In this document: positions 1 through 8,163 of the stretch, piece by piece | Numbering within the stretch: the stretch's first letter is position 1 | How the letters are laid out: each line of letters starts with the position of its first letter | DNA from: Gammaproteobacteria bacterium | GTDB taxonomy: Bacteria > Pseudomonadota > Gammaproteobacteria > SURF-13 | Direction: 5' to 3' | NCBI GenBank assembly: GCA_023381235.1 | Contig: JAMCTV010000044.1 | Coordinates: 1-11,080 of the forward strand | DNA length: 11,080 bases | Translations under genes and position numbers: made by a program | Notes under the pieces: generated by a model | Seen by the model: the letters and a program-made list of their open reading frames with translations, nothing else | Database searches by the model: none | What the model was told of the DNA's origin: nothing

Positions 1-480
1 TTTTGGGCGGCAGGTGCCGTGCGCGCAGGCGATAGCGATGCAGCCGCTGCCGGTGCCGATGTCTAATATCCGTGTGACGCGGCCTTCCTCGATCCACGGC
101 GCGAAGCCGCGCTCGATCAGTTCGGCGATGGGCGAGCGCGGCACCAGCACGCGCTCGTCCACGTAAAAGCTCATGCCTGCGAACCAGGCCTCGTGCGTGA
201 GATAGGGCGCGGGCAGACGCTCTTCGATGCGCCGTTGAAATAATTCCATGACCCTGCGTTTCTCGCTTTCGGTCAGGCGCGCGCGCAGGTATTCATCGGG
301 GATTTTGGGCGGCAGGTGCAGCGCGTGCAGCGTGAGATACGCGGCCTCGTCCAGGGCGTTGTCGGTGCCGTGTCCGAAAAGCAACCCGGCTTCGTTGAAG
401 CGGCTCGCCCCGAAACGGACAAAGTCGCGCAGTGTGTGCAACTGCGCGAGCGCTTTCTCGAAATCCTGCGCCAGCGTCAT
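1..480 (-). CDS. prmB: Ribosomal protein L3 N5-glutamine methyltransferase PrmB, 5' part only (partial)
   Basis: PrmB transfers a methyl group from S-adenosylmethionine to a glutamine of ribosomal protein L3 during ribosome assembly. The frame is open from the ATG at 480 to the left edge, giving 160 residues; the family is about 300 long, so roughly the C-terminal half is missing. The helical N-terminal domain is followed by FYVDERVLVPRSPIAELI (about residues 110-127), which is diagnostic of PrmB rather than PrmC, and by the SAM-binding motif I DIGTGSGCIAIACA (about 140-153). The catalytic NPPY motif would lie outside the window. The ATG overlaps the lpxH stop by one base (TGATG), so translation is probably coupled. 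The last residues (HGTCRPK) fit the family poorly, and bases 1-17 duplicate 303-319, so the extreme edge may be unreliable. Identification is firm. Confidence 0.9.
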   Translation of the reverse strand, partial: MTLAQDFEKALAQLHTLRDFVRFGASRFNEAGLLFGHGTDNALDEAAYLTLHALHLPPKIPDEYLRARLTESEKRRVMELFQRRIEERLPAPYLTHEAWFAGMSFYVDERVLVPRSPIAELIERGFAPWIEEGRVTRILDIGTGSGCIAIACAHGTCRPK

Positions 481-1205
481 CAGCCGGACAAGGGCAAGGC
501 GGTGAGATGCAGTCCACGCGCGTCGCAGCGCAGCACGCTGCCCTGCGCATACCAGTCCCCCAGGACGATGCGCTGCGCGGGCCGGCCATCCAGTTCAAAA
601 TCATGCACCGCCGGGCGGTGGGTGTGGCCGTGGATCAGGCGTGCGACCCGGTATTGACGCATCACTGCCGCCACGCTGTGCGCGTTTACGTCCATGATGG
701 CGGGTGATTTTTCCCGGGTGCGGCTCATGCTTTGCGCGCGCAGGCGGCGTGCGATGCCGCGGCGCAGCGCCAGAGGCAGATTCAGAAACAGCCGTTGGCT
801 GAAACGGTTGCGCGCCAGGCTGCGGAAACGCTGATAGCTCACGTCGTCGGTGCACAAGGTGTCGCCGTGCATGAGCAGGGTGGGTGCGCCATTCAGGTCA
901 ATTACGCTGGGGTCGGGCAATAATCGGCAGCCGCACAGCGCCGCGAATTTTTCGCCGATCAAAAAATCGCGGTTGCCGTGCATGAAAAAAATCGCCGTGC
1001 CGCTGTCGCGCAGCGCGCGCAACGCAGAGATGACGCGCGCATTGTCCGGCGCGTCATCATCATCGCCCAGCCACGCTTCGAACAAATCTCCCAGTATATA
1101 TAAGGCATCACACTGTCCGGCCTGCCGGCCGAGGAACTCGATGAACAATTGGATGATCGCGGGACGTTGCGCGCATAAATGCAGATCGGAGATAAACAGC
1201 ATCAT
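480..1205 (-). CDS. lpxH: UDP-2,3-diacylglucosamine diphosphatase LpxH
   Basis: LpxH hydrolyses UDP-2,3-diacylglucosamine to lipid X and UMP, the fourth step of lipid A synthesis, at the inner face of the cytoplasmic membrane. The protein has 241 residues, against about 240 for the E. coli enzyme. It is a calcineurin-like metallophosphoesterase with every metal ligand in place: D7 and H9 (SDLHL), D40 (LGDLFEAW), N78 (HGNRDF), H113 (MHGDTLCTDD), H194 and H196 (HGHTHRP). I chose the ATG at 1205 because it puts the phosphoesterase motif at the family position; the adjacent ATG at 1202 is equally possible, and a TTG at 1223 would add six unconserved residues. No clear ribosome binding site precedes it; two small hairpins lie just upstream. 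It follows the cyclophilin gene by 63 bp and overlaps prmB by one base, which suggests one transcript. Confidence 0.96.
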   Translation of the reverse strand: MMLFISDLHLCAQRPAIIQLFIEFLGRQAGQCDALYILGDLFEAWLGDDDDAPDNARVISALRALRDSGTAIFFMHGNRDFLIGEKFAALCGCRLLPDPSVIDLNGAPTLLMHGDTLCTDDVSYQRFRSLARNRFSQRLFLNLPLALRRGIARRLRAQSMSRTREKSPAIMDVNAHSVAAVMRQYRVARLIHGHTHRPAVHDFELDGRPAQRIVLGDWYAQGSVLRCDARGLHLTALPLSG

Positions 1206-1216
1206 AACATGACAGT

Positions 1217-1251
1217 GCCGCAACGCGGCGTAAAGGCGCCTGTGCCAGGCG
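1217..1251 (-). other. Two small tandem hairpins in the lpxH leader
   Basis: The ppiase-lpxH gap holds two short inverted repeats: GCCGC/GCGGC (1217-1221 and 1225-1229, 3-base loop) and CGCCTG/CAGGCG (1237-1242 and 1246-1251, 3-base loop). The inner one ends 11 bases before the lpxH ATG, where a ribosome binding site would sit. Neither is followed by a U-run on the minus strand, so they do not look like terminators. They could slow the polymerase, stabilise an RNA end or limit lpxH initiation. In GC-rich DNA such short repeats can also arise by chance. Confidence 0.3.
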
Positions 1252-1268
1252 GTGAGGTTAGGGTGGGT

Positions 1269-1934
1269 TTATTTTCTGGTTTTGGAGGGAGGCTTGGATA
1301 CGGCGCGCAAGGGGCTGACGCTGGACGGCTTGTCCGCATCCAGTTCAGCCACGGCGGTGGATTCCGTGTTGATTTTGCCGATGATAACCGGAGCAAGCGG
1401 GGCCTCTTTTTCAAATACGGCCACCGCGCCGGTGGGGGTGTTGGCGATACGATCCAGCACATCCATACCCTGAATGACCTTGCCGAACACGGTATAGCCC
1501 CAGTAGCCCGGTTCCGGGGCGTGGTGGTCGAGGGTCATGTTGTCGGCGAGGTTGATGAAGAACTGGCTGGTGGCGGTGTTGGGCTCGTAGTCGCGCGTCA
1601 TGGCAATGGCGCCGCGTTTGTTTTTCAGTCCGTTCATGGCCTCGGTTTCTATCGGCGCATGGGCGGGGCGGAGCCTGTAACTGCTGTCATAGACCCCGCC
1701 CTGGATGATGAAATCCTTGCTGACGCGGTGAAACACCGTGCCGTCATAGGCGCCTTCACGCACATAGGTTAAAAAATTCGCCACAGTCTTGGGCGCCTTT
1801 TCGCGGTTGAGCTGCAATACGATGTCCCCCAGGCTGGTCTGGATGCGTACAACGGGATAGGGATCATTGAGCGGTCCGGCGTAAAGCCAGGCGCTGAACA
1901 ACAAACAGGTTGCTCCGGCGATAAGGGTTTTCAT
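1269..1934 (-). CDS. ppiA: Exported cyclophilin-type peptidyl-prolyl cis-trans isomerase (PpiA-like)
   Basis: This enzyme speeds cis-trans isomerisation of X-proline bonds, here probably in exported proteins. The 221-residue product begins with a Sec-type signal peptide (MKTLIAG, a hydrophobic stretch to W16, probable cleavage after A19). A cyclophilin domain spans about residues 26-184, with the core FHRVSKDFIIQGG (68-80, catalytic R70 and Q78) and TATSQFFINL (120-129). After the fold there is a tail of about 37 residues rich in Ser, Pro, Lys and Arg (ending PPSKTRK) that short periplasmic cyclophilins lack. The ATG at 1934 has a good ribosome binding site: GAGG with an 8-base spacer. It leads the minus-strand unit with lpxH and prmB and diverges from gltX. 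The gene could also be named ppiB-like; periplasmic location is inferred from the signal peptide. Confidence 0.9.
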   Translation of the reverse strand: MKTLIAGATCLLFSAWLYAGPLNDPYPVVRIQTSLGDIVLQLNREKAPKTVANFLTYVREGAYDGTVFHRVSKDFIIQGGVYDSSYRLRPAHAPIETEAMNGLKNKRGAIAMTRDYEPNTATSQFFINLADNMTLDHHAPEPGYWGYTVFGKVIQGMDVLDRIANTPTGAVAVFEKEAPLAPVIIGKINTESTAVAELDADKPSSVSPLRAVSKPPSKTRK

Positions 1935-1942
1935 GAGCCGTA

Positions 1943-1961
1943 CCTCGTTCTCGCTATTGTA
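1943..1961 (-). promoter_or_regulatory. Candidate -10 element and ribosome binding site of the cyclophilin gene
   Basis: Read on the minus strand, TACAAT (1956-1961) matches the sigma-70 -10 box at five of six positions. It lies about 21 bases before the ATG at 1934, so the leader would be only about 15 bases. GAGG (1943-1946), 8 bases before the ATG, is the ribosome binding site. The -35 position (about 1979-1984) has no good match. The assignment rests on the -10 box and position alone. Confidence 0.45.
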
Positions 1962-2008
1962 ACGTGCGGACGCGCCATCCGGGTCCGCCGGAAATCGCCA
2001 TTTGAAGC

Positions 2009-2014
2009 TATAAT
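2009..2014 (+). promoter_or_regulatory. Candidate -10 box of the gltX-cysS unit
   Basis: A perfect TATAAT lies only 9 bases from the gltX ATG at 2024. If it works at normal geometry, transcription starts at about 2020-2022, so the mRNA would be leaderless or nearly so. The -35 position (about 1986-1991) is GC-rich and matches poorly, and there is no extended TGn. The -10 boxes of this promoter and of the opposing cyclophilin promoter are about 47 bp apart, back to back. Confidence 0.5.
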
Positions 2015-2023
2015 TAATAGCCT

Positions 2024-3433
2024 ATGCCGCCCGCCCTCGTCAAGACCCGCTTCGCCCCCAGCCCCACCGGTCACATACACATGGGCAACACCCGTGTCGC
2101 GTTGTTCAGCGCGCTGTATGCACGCCATCGCCGGGGTGTATTCCTGCTGCGCATCGAAGATACCGATCTGGAGCGCAGCGCCGCGCGCTATATCGAGACG
2201 CTCAAGGAAGACCTGCGCTGGCTCGGTCTTGCATGGCAGGAGGGGCCGGAGGCGGGTGGGCCGCACGGCCCCTACCATCAGTCGCAGCGCCTCGATATTT
2301 ATCAACACTACTTTGACGAACTGCAACAACGGGACAGGGCCTATCCCTGTTTTTGCAGCGCCCGGGAGCTGGCCCTGTCGCGCAAGGCTCAGTTGACCGG
2401 AGGCCGGCCGCCGCGTTACGCGGGCACCTGCGCGCGCCTGTCCACAGCGGAAATCCAGTCCAGGCTGGAGCAGGGATTGCAGCCCACGTTGCGTTTTCGC
2501 ATACCGGCGGGAGTGACGGTACGGTTTGAAGACCTGGTGCGCGGCCCGCAAAGTTTCGCCAGTGACGACATCGGCGATTTCATCATCCGCCGCGCCGACG
2601 GCACGCCCGCATTCTTCTTCAGCAACGCGGTGGACGACGCGCTCATGGGCGTGACCCATGTGCTGCGCGGCGAGGATCATCTCAGCAATACGCCGCGCCA
2701 GATGCTGCTGTTGCAAGCCTTGCAACTCAATATTCCGCACTACGCGCATTTGTCCATGATAGTCGGCCCGGATGGAGCACCCTTGTCCAAGCGCCACGGC
2801 AGCCGCAGCGTGCGCGAGCTGCGCGAGTCGGGTTATCTTTCCGAAGCAGTGATTAACTATCTGGCGCGCCTCGGCCATCATTACGAAAGCAACGAGCTGT
2901 TGAGTCTGGAGCAATTGGCGGCCGGTTTTGATCTGGTGCATCTGGGACGCTCGCCGGTGCGTTTTGACAATGCCCAGTTGCAGCACTGGCAGCAACTGGC
3001 GCTGGCGCGCGCCGATGTAGATGAGCTATGGGCGTGGATGGGTTGCAAGGTGCACGAAAAGGTGCCGCAGGCGCAGCGCATTGCGTTTGTGCAGGCGGTG
3101 CGCCATAACATCACGCTGCCGGAGCATGCCGGGTTGTGGGCGCGGATTCTGTTCGACGACCATCTGGAACTGAGTCAGACCGCGCGCGAGGCGATGGCCC
3201 AGGCCGGACGTGAATTTTTCCAACATGCCGCCGCTGCGCATAAACAGCACCCGGATGATTTCAAGGCACTGGCCAACGAAATTAAAACACGCACCGGCAA
3301 AAGCGGAAAGTCCCTCTATCAGCCGTTGCGCGCGGCGTTGACCGGAGAATTGGATGGACCGGAAATGGTGCAGCTTCTTCCCCTGCTCGGCGCGGAGCGC
3401 ACCGGCCGGCGCCTGCATGCCGGCGTACAATAA
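2024..3433 (+). CDS. gltX: Glutamyl-tRNA synthetase (possibly a second, GluRS2-type enzyme)
   Basis: GluRS couples glutamate to tRNA-Glu, and in many bacteria also to tRNA-Gln, using ATP in the cytoplasm. The 469-residue protein is a full-length class I synthetase. It has the HIGH-type motif HIHMGN within PSPTGHIHMGN (residues 12-22), the glutamate-site stretch LLRIEDTD (41-48), a putative zinc knuckle C109-x-C111, Y132-x3-C136, LRGEDHLSNTPRQ (214-226) and the KMSKS equivalent LSKRHG (254-259). A C-terminal anticodon-binding domain follows, so it is not the short Glu-Q-RS. The ATG at 2024 is forced: TAG lies two codons upstream and the next ATG is inside the HIGH motif. No Shine-Dalgarno sequence is present. 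The C-terminal half (LGRSPVRFD region) departs from the E. coli enzyme, so it may be one of two paralogues. It leads an operon with cysS. Confidence 0.92.
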   Translation: MPPALVKTRFAPSPTGHIHMGNTRVALFSALYARHRRGVFLLRIEDTDLERSAARYIETLKEDLRWLGLAWQEGPEAGGPHGPYHQSQRLDIYQHYFDELQQRDRAYPCFCSARELALSRKAQLTGGRPPRYAGTCARLSTAEIQSRLEQGLQPTLRFRIPAGVTVRFEDLVRGPQSFASDDIGDFIIRRADGTPAFFFSNAVDDALMGVTHVLRGEDHLSNTPRQMLLLQALQLNIPHYAHLSMIVGPDGAPLSKRHGSRSVRELRESGYLSEAVINYLARLGHHYESNELLSLEQLAAGFDLVHLGRSPVRFDNAQLQHWQQLALARADVDELWAWMGCKVHEKVPQAQRIAFVQAVRHNITLPEHAGLWARILFDDHLELSQTAREAMAQAGREFFQHAAAAHKQHPDDFKALANEIKTRTGKSGKSLYQPLRAALTGELDGPEMVQLLPLLGAERTGRRLHAGVQ

Positions 3434-3456
3434 ACCATCTCTGCGGGTATTAACGC

Positions 3457-4848
3457 GTGTTATACATTCATAACAGCCTGACCAAATCCAGGGAGCCGTT
3501 TAAACCCATTGCGCCGGGCGAAGTGCGCCTCTACGTGTGCGGCATGACGGTGTATGATTACTGTCACCTCGGCCACGCCCGCGTGCTGGTGGTGTTTGAC
3601 AGCGTGGTGCGCTACCTGCGTAAGCTCGGCTATAAGGTCACGTACGTGCGCAATATCACCGATATTGACGACAAAATCATCCGCCGTGCACAGGAAAATC
3701 ACGAAGACTACAATGCGCTCACCGCGCGCTTCATCGCCGCCATGCACGAGGACGCGGATCGCCTGGGCGTGCTGCGCCCGGATCATGAACCACGCGCCAC
3801 GCAGCACGTCGGCCAGATCATCGCGCTGATTCAGAGCTTGCTCGACAAGGGCTATGCGTACCAGGCGAAAAACGGCGACGTGTACTACGACGTGAGCAAG
3901 TTTAAACCGTATGGCGCGCTGTCCGGCAAGCATCTGGAAGACTTGCGCGCCGGCGCGCGCGTGGAAGTGGATGAAGCCAAGGACGACGCGCTGGATTTCG
4001 TATTATGGAAAACGGCCAAGCCGGGCGAGCCGCACTGGCAAGCGCCGTGGGGCGCAGGCAGGCCAGGCTGGCACATCGAGTGCTCGGCCATGTCCATGCA
4101 CTGTCTGGGCGAACATTTCGACATCCACGGCGGCGGACTGGACTTGCAGTTCCCGCACCACGAGAACGAGATCGCCCAATCGCAGGCGGCCACCGGACAC
4201 ACCTTCGTCAACGTGTGGATGCACAACGGCTTCGTGCAGGTGGACGAGGAAAAGATGTCCAAGTCGCTGGGCAATTTTTTCACCGTGCGCGAGGTGCTGA
4301 AGCATTATCACCCGGAAGAGGTGCGCTATTTTATCTTGTCCAGCCACTACCGCAGCCCGCTCAACTACTCGCAAGAACACCTGCTCAACGCGCGTGCCGC
4401 CTTGACGCGCTTTTACACCGCCCTGCGCGGTCTGCCGGAGGCGGTGCTTGCCGGAGAGCAGGATGATGAATACAGCGCGCGCTTCATGGCCGCGATGGAC
4501 GATGATTTCAACACCCCCAAGGCGCTCGCGGTGCTGTTTGACATTGCGCACCGGATCAACACCGTGCGCGTTCAGGATACGCAGCAGGCGGCGCAACTCG
4601 GCGCGCGCCTGCGCGCGCTGGGAGGCATCGCAGGTCTGCTGCAAGGCGACGCGGAAGAATACCTGCAAGGCGCCGCAACGGGCGCGGAGGGGTTGAGCAA
4701 AGAAGATATCGCACGCCTGCTTGGTGAGCGCGATGCGGCGCGCAAGCGCAAGGATTGGGCCGAGTCGGATCGCATCCGTCAACTCCTGGCCGGGCAGGGT
4801 GTTGTGATTGAGGACGGCGCTGGTGGAACCACCTGGCGCAGGGCCTAA
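3457..4848 (+). CDS. cysS: Cysteinyl-tRNA synthetase
   Basis: CysRS charges tRNA-Cys with cysteine using ATP. The product has 463 residues, against 461 in E. coli, and is collinear with that enzyme. It carries the HIGH motif HLGH (37-40), YVRNITDIDDKI, the zinc ligands C28, C209 (HIECSAM), H234 and E238 (FPHHENE), and KMSKS (266-270). The conserved C-terminal anticodon-binding end reads DGAGGTTWRR. The start is GTG at 3457; TAA two codons upstream excludes anything longer, and MLYIHNSLT matches the family N-terminus. The ribosome binding site is weak (GCGGGT only). The 23-bp gap after gltX indicates co-transcription. An intrinsic terminator begins at the base after the stop. Identification is certain. 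Confidence 0.98.
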   Translation: MLYIHNSLTKSREPFKPIAPGEVRLYVCGMTVYDYCHLGHARVLVVFDSVVRYLRKLGYKVTYVRNITDIDDKIIRRAQENHEDYNALTARFIAAMHEDADRLGVLRPDHEPRATQHVGQIIALIQSLLDKGYAYQAKNGDVYYDVSKFKPYGALSGKHLEDLRAGARVEVDEAKDDALDFVLWKTAKPGEPHWQAPWGAGRPGWHIECSAMSMHCLGEHFDIHGGGLDLQFPHHENEIAQSQAATGHTFVNVWMHNGFVQVDEEKMSKSLGNFFTVREVLKHYHPEEVRYFILSSHYRSPLNYSQEHLLNARAALTRFYTALRGLPEAVLAGEQDDEYSARFMAAMDDDFNTPKALAVLFDIAHRINTVRVQDTQQAAQLGARLRALGGIAGLLQGDAEEYLQGAATGAEGLSKEDIARLLGERDAARKRKDWAESDRIRQLLAGQGVVIEDGAGGTTWRRA

Positions 4849-4875
4849 GCGGCACACGGACGTGCCGCCATTTTT
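4849..4875 (+). terminator. Rho-independent terminator after cysS
   Basis: A perfect 7-bp GC-rich stem GCGGCAC/GTGCCGC (4849-4855 and 4862-4868, loop ACGGAC) starts directly after the cysS stop. It is followed by CA and five T's (4871-4875). This is the usual layout of an intrinsic terminator ending the gltX-cysS transcript. The T-run is also the left arm of the next hairpin. Confidence 0.75.
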
Positions 4876-4900
4876 CAAACGCGTAAGCGTTTGAAAAATG
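4869..4900. repeat. Perfect 14-bp inverted repeat, hairpin 2 of the cysS-secF gap
   Basis: CATTTTTCAAACGC (4869-4882) and its exact reverse complement (4887-4900) flank the four-base loop GTAA. The left arm contains the T-run of the cysS terminator, so forming this hairpin would compete with or extend it. It is the same on both strands and may back up termination in both directions. Confidence 0.8.
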
Positions 4901-4902
4901 AA

Positions 4903-4932
4903 GCAAAGCAAAAATGACATTTTTTGCTTTGC
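4903..4932. repeat. Perfect 12-bp inverted repeat, hairpin 3 of the cysS-secF gap
   Basis: GCAAAGCAAAAA (4903-4914) pairs exactly with TTTTTGCTTTGC (4921-4932) around the loop TGACAT. Read on the minus strand, the stem is followed after three bases by TTTTT (4875-4871 region reached through hairpin 2; nearest run at 4894-4898), so it could help end the secF transcript. The A/T-rich inner stem makes it atypical as a terminator. Confidence 0.75.
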
Positions 4933-4935
4933 GTA

Positions 4936-4966
4936 GCTGAAAAAGTCCATCCAGGACTTTTTCAGC
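4936..4966. repeat. Perfect 13-bp inverted repeat, hairpin 4 of the cysS-secF gap
   Basis: GCTGAAAAAGTCC (4936-4948) and GGACTTTTTCAGC (4954-4966) are exact reverse complements with a five-base loop ATCCA. It lies 17 bases beyond the secF stop, the position expected for a terminator or a 3'-end stabiliser of the secF mRNA. No U-run follows on the minus strand. Its form resembles dispersed intergenic palindromes (REP-like), which this single window cannot prove. Confidence 0.75.
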
Positions 4967-4982
4967 AAGCTGCTAAAGGCCG

Positions 4983-5918
4983 CTACGGACGCTGCGAGCC
5001 GCTTTCGTCTTCCTTTTTGGCGGGCATCAGGCTGGCGCGCGAGATGCCGAGCCACATCACGATGGGACTGGCCACCAGCACCGACGAGTACGTGCCGACC
5101 ACAATGCCGATGGTCAGCGCCAGGGCGAAGTAGAACAGTGTTTCACCGCCCAGGAATAAAATCGCCAGCACCATGAGCTGGGTGGTGAACGAGGTCATGA
5201 TGGTGCGGCTCAGGGTGCGGGTGACCGCGTTGTCTATGATCTCCGGTACTGCGCCTGCGCGCATCTTGCGGAAGTTTTCCCGGATACGATCGAACACCAC
5301 CACGGTGTCGTTGACCGAGTAGCCGAGGATGGCCAGCACCGCCGCCAGTACGGAAAGGGAAAATTCCCACTGGAACAGGGCGAACAGGCCGAGGATGATG
5401 ACGATGTCATGCGCCGTGGCGACGATGGCGCCGATGGCAAACTGCCATTCAAAGCGCAGCCACAGATAGACCACAATGCCGATGGAGACCAGGATCAGCG
5501 CCAGGCCGCCGTCATTCAACAACTCTTCGCCGATCTGCGGGCCGACGAACTCGACCCGGCGCAGTTCCACGGAACTGTCCTGTGCGCGCAGGGTGTCACG
5601 CACTTTTTCACTCAGCTTTTCGTTGCTCATGCCTTCCTGGTTGGGCAGGCGGATCAACACATCCTGGGCGGAGCCGAAGCTTTGCGCGGAGACTTCCTTG
5701 AAGCCGCTTTGCGTCAGCGCCGCGCGGATGGGGTCAAGCTGAGCGGCCTGCGCGTAGCGCGCCTCGATCAGCATGCCGCCGGTAAACTCGATGCTCAGGT
5801 TCAGGCCGCGCGCAATAAGCAGCGCTACCGCGACAACAAAGAACAGCGCGGAAATAAAGATCGTCGTGCGCGCAGAGCGCATGAACGATATGTCGCGTTG
5901 GATGCGGAAAAATTCCAT
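4983..5918 (-). CDS. secF: Protein translocase subunit SecF
   Basis: SecF pairs with SecD in the inner membrane. The complex uses the proton motive force to pull proteins through SecYEG on the periplasmic side. The 311-residue product has TM1 at about 18-36, then EFTGG (44-48) and a periplasmic domain to about 135 that includes VGPQIGEEL (125-133). Five more membrane segments follow, with the RND signature GYSVNDTVVVFDRIRE (199-214; D204 and D210 charged within the membrane region). Length and topology match the family. The ATG at 5918 starts 2 bases after the secD stop; a longer reading starting at 6023 would add 35 unconserved residues inside secD. There is no Shine-Dalgarno sequence, so translation is probably coupled to secD. 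It is the last gene of the queA-tgt-yajC-secD-secF unit. Confidence 0.97.
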   Translation of the reverse strand: MEFFRIQRDISFMRSARTTIFISALFFVVAVALLIARGLNLSIEFTGGMLIEARYAQAAQLDPIRAALTQSGFKEVSAQSFGSAQDVLIRLPNQEGMSNEKLSEKVRDTLRAQDSSVELRRVEFVGPQIGEELLNDGGLALILVSIGIVVYLWLRFEWQFAIGAIVATAHDIVIILGLFALFQWEFSLSVLAAVLAILGYSVNDTVVVFDRIRENFRKMRAGAVPEIIDNAVTRTLSRTIMTSFTTQLMVLAILFLGGETLFYFALALTIGIVVGTYSSVLVASPIVMWLGISRASLMPAKKEDESGSQRP

Positions 5919-5920
5919 GG

Positions 5921-7774
<1,854 letters not shown>

Positions 7775-7781
7775 AATCAGG

Positions 7782-7796
7782 GCAGGGTGCGCCTGC
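7782..7796 (-). other. Small hairpin between yajC and secD
   Basis: GCAGG (7782-7786) and CCTGC (7792-7796) form a 5-bp stem with a 5-base loop. It lies between the yajC stop (7797-7799) and the secD ATG at 7774, where the secD ribosome binding site would be. It could couple secD initiation to translation through yajC. It is short and may be chance. Confidence 0.25.
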
Positions 7797-8126
7797 TCAG
7801 GCGTCCTTCAGCGTCCCCTTGGGCATGACGGCGGAGACGGCGTGTTTTTGCAGCTTGGTGACCACGCCGGGCGCGATCTCGACGCTGACAAAGTCCTCGC
7901 CCATCTCGGTGACGCGCCCCAGCAGGCCGCCGCTGGTGACCACCTCGTCGCCCTTGGCGAGCGAGGCGAGCATGGACTTGTGTTCCTTGGCGCGCTTCAT
8001 CTGCGGGCGCATCAGCAGAAAATAGAAAATCACAAACAGGATGATGATGGGCAAAAAGGTCAGCAGCCCGGCGTCGCCGCCGGCGGGCGCGGCTTGCGCG
8101 TGGGCATCGGAAATGAAAAAGCTCAT
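7797..8126 (-). CDS. yajC: Sec translocon accessory subunit YajC
   Basis: YajC is a small single-span inner membrane protein that associates with SecDF and SecYEG; its own activity is modest. The 109-residue product (E. coli 110) has a short Ala-rich N-terminus, one membrane helix at about 21-39 (LLTFLPIIILFVIFYFLLM) and RPQMKRAKEH just after it. The soluble domain contains GDEVVTSGGLLGRV and ends KGTLKDA. The ATG at 8126 has one of the few good ribosome binding sites here, AGGTG with a 5-base spacer. It lies 37 bp after tgt and 22 bp before secD, the usual place in gammaproteobacterial operons. Confidence 0.97.
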   Translation of the reverse strand: MSFFISDAHAQAAPAGGDAGLLTFLPIIILFVIFYFLLMRPQMKRAKEHKSMLASLAKGDEVVTSGGLLGRVTEMGEDFVSVEIAPGVVTKLQKHAVSAVMPKGTLKDA

Positions 8127-8163
8127 GGGAGCACCTGATTGTTATTTGTAAACGGTGCGTCAA

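Noticed and set aside
1931..2995. A 354-residue open frame on the minus strand opposite gltX
   Set aside because: It overlaps a strongly conserved synthetase on the other strand, has no recognisable domain, and reads like an antisense shadow in GC-rich DNA.
4003..5055. A 350-residue open frame on the minus strand opposite cysS
   Set aside because: It runs across cysS, the hairpin cluster and the secF end, with no family motif; cysS on the plus strand is certain.
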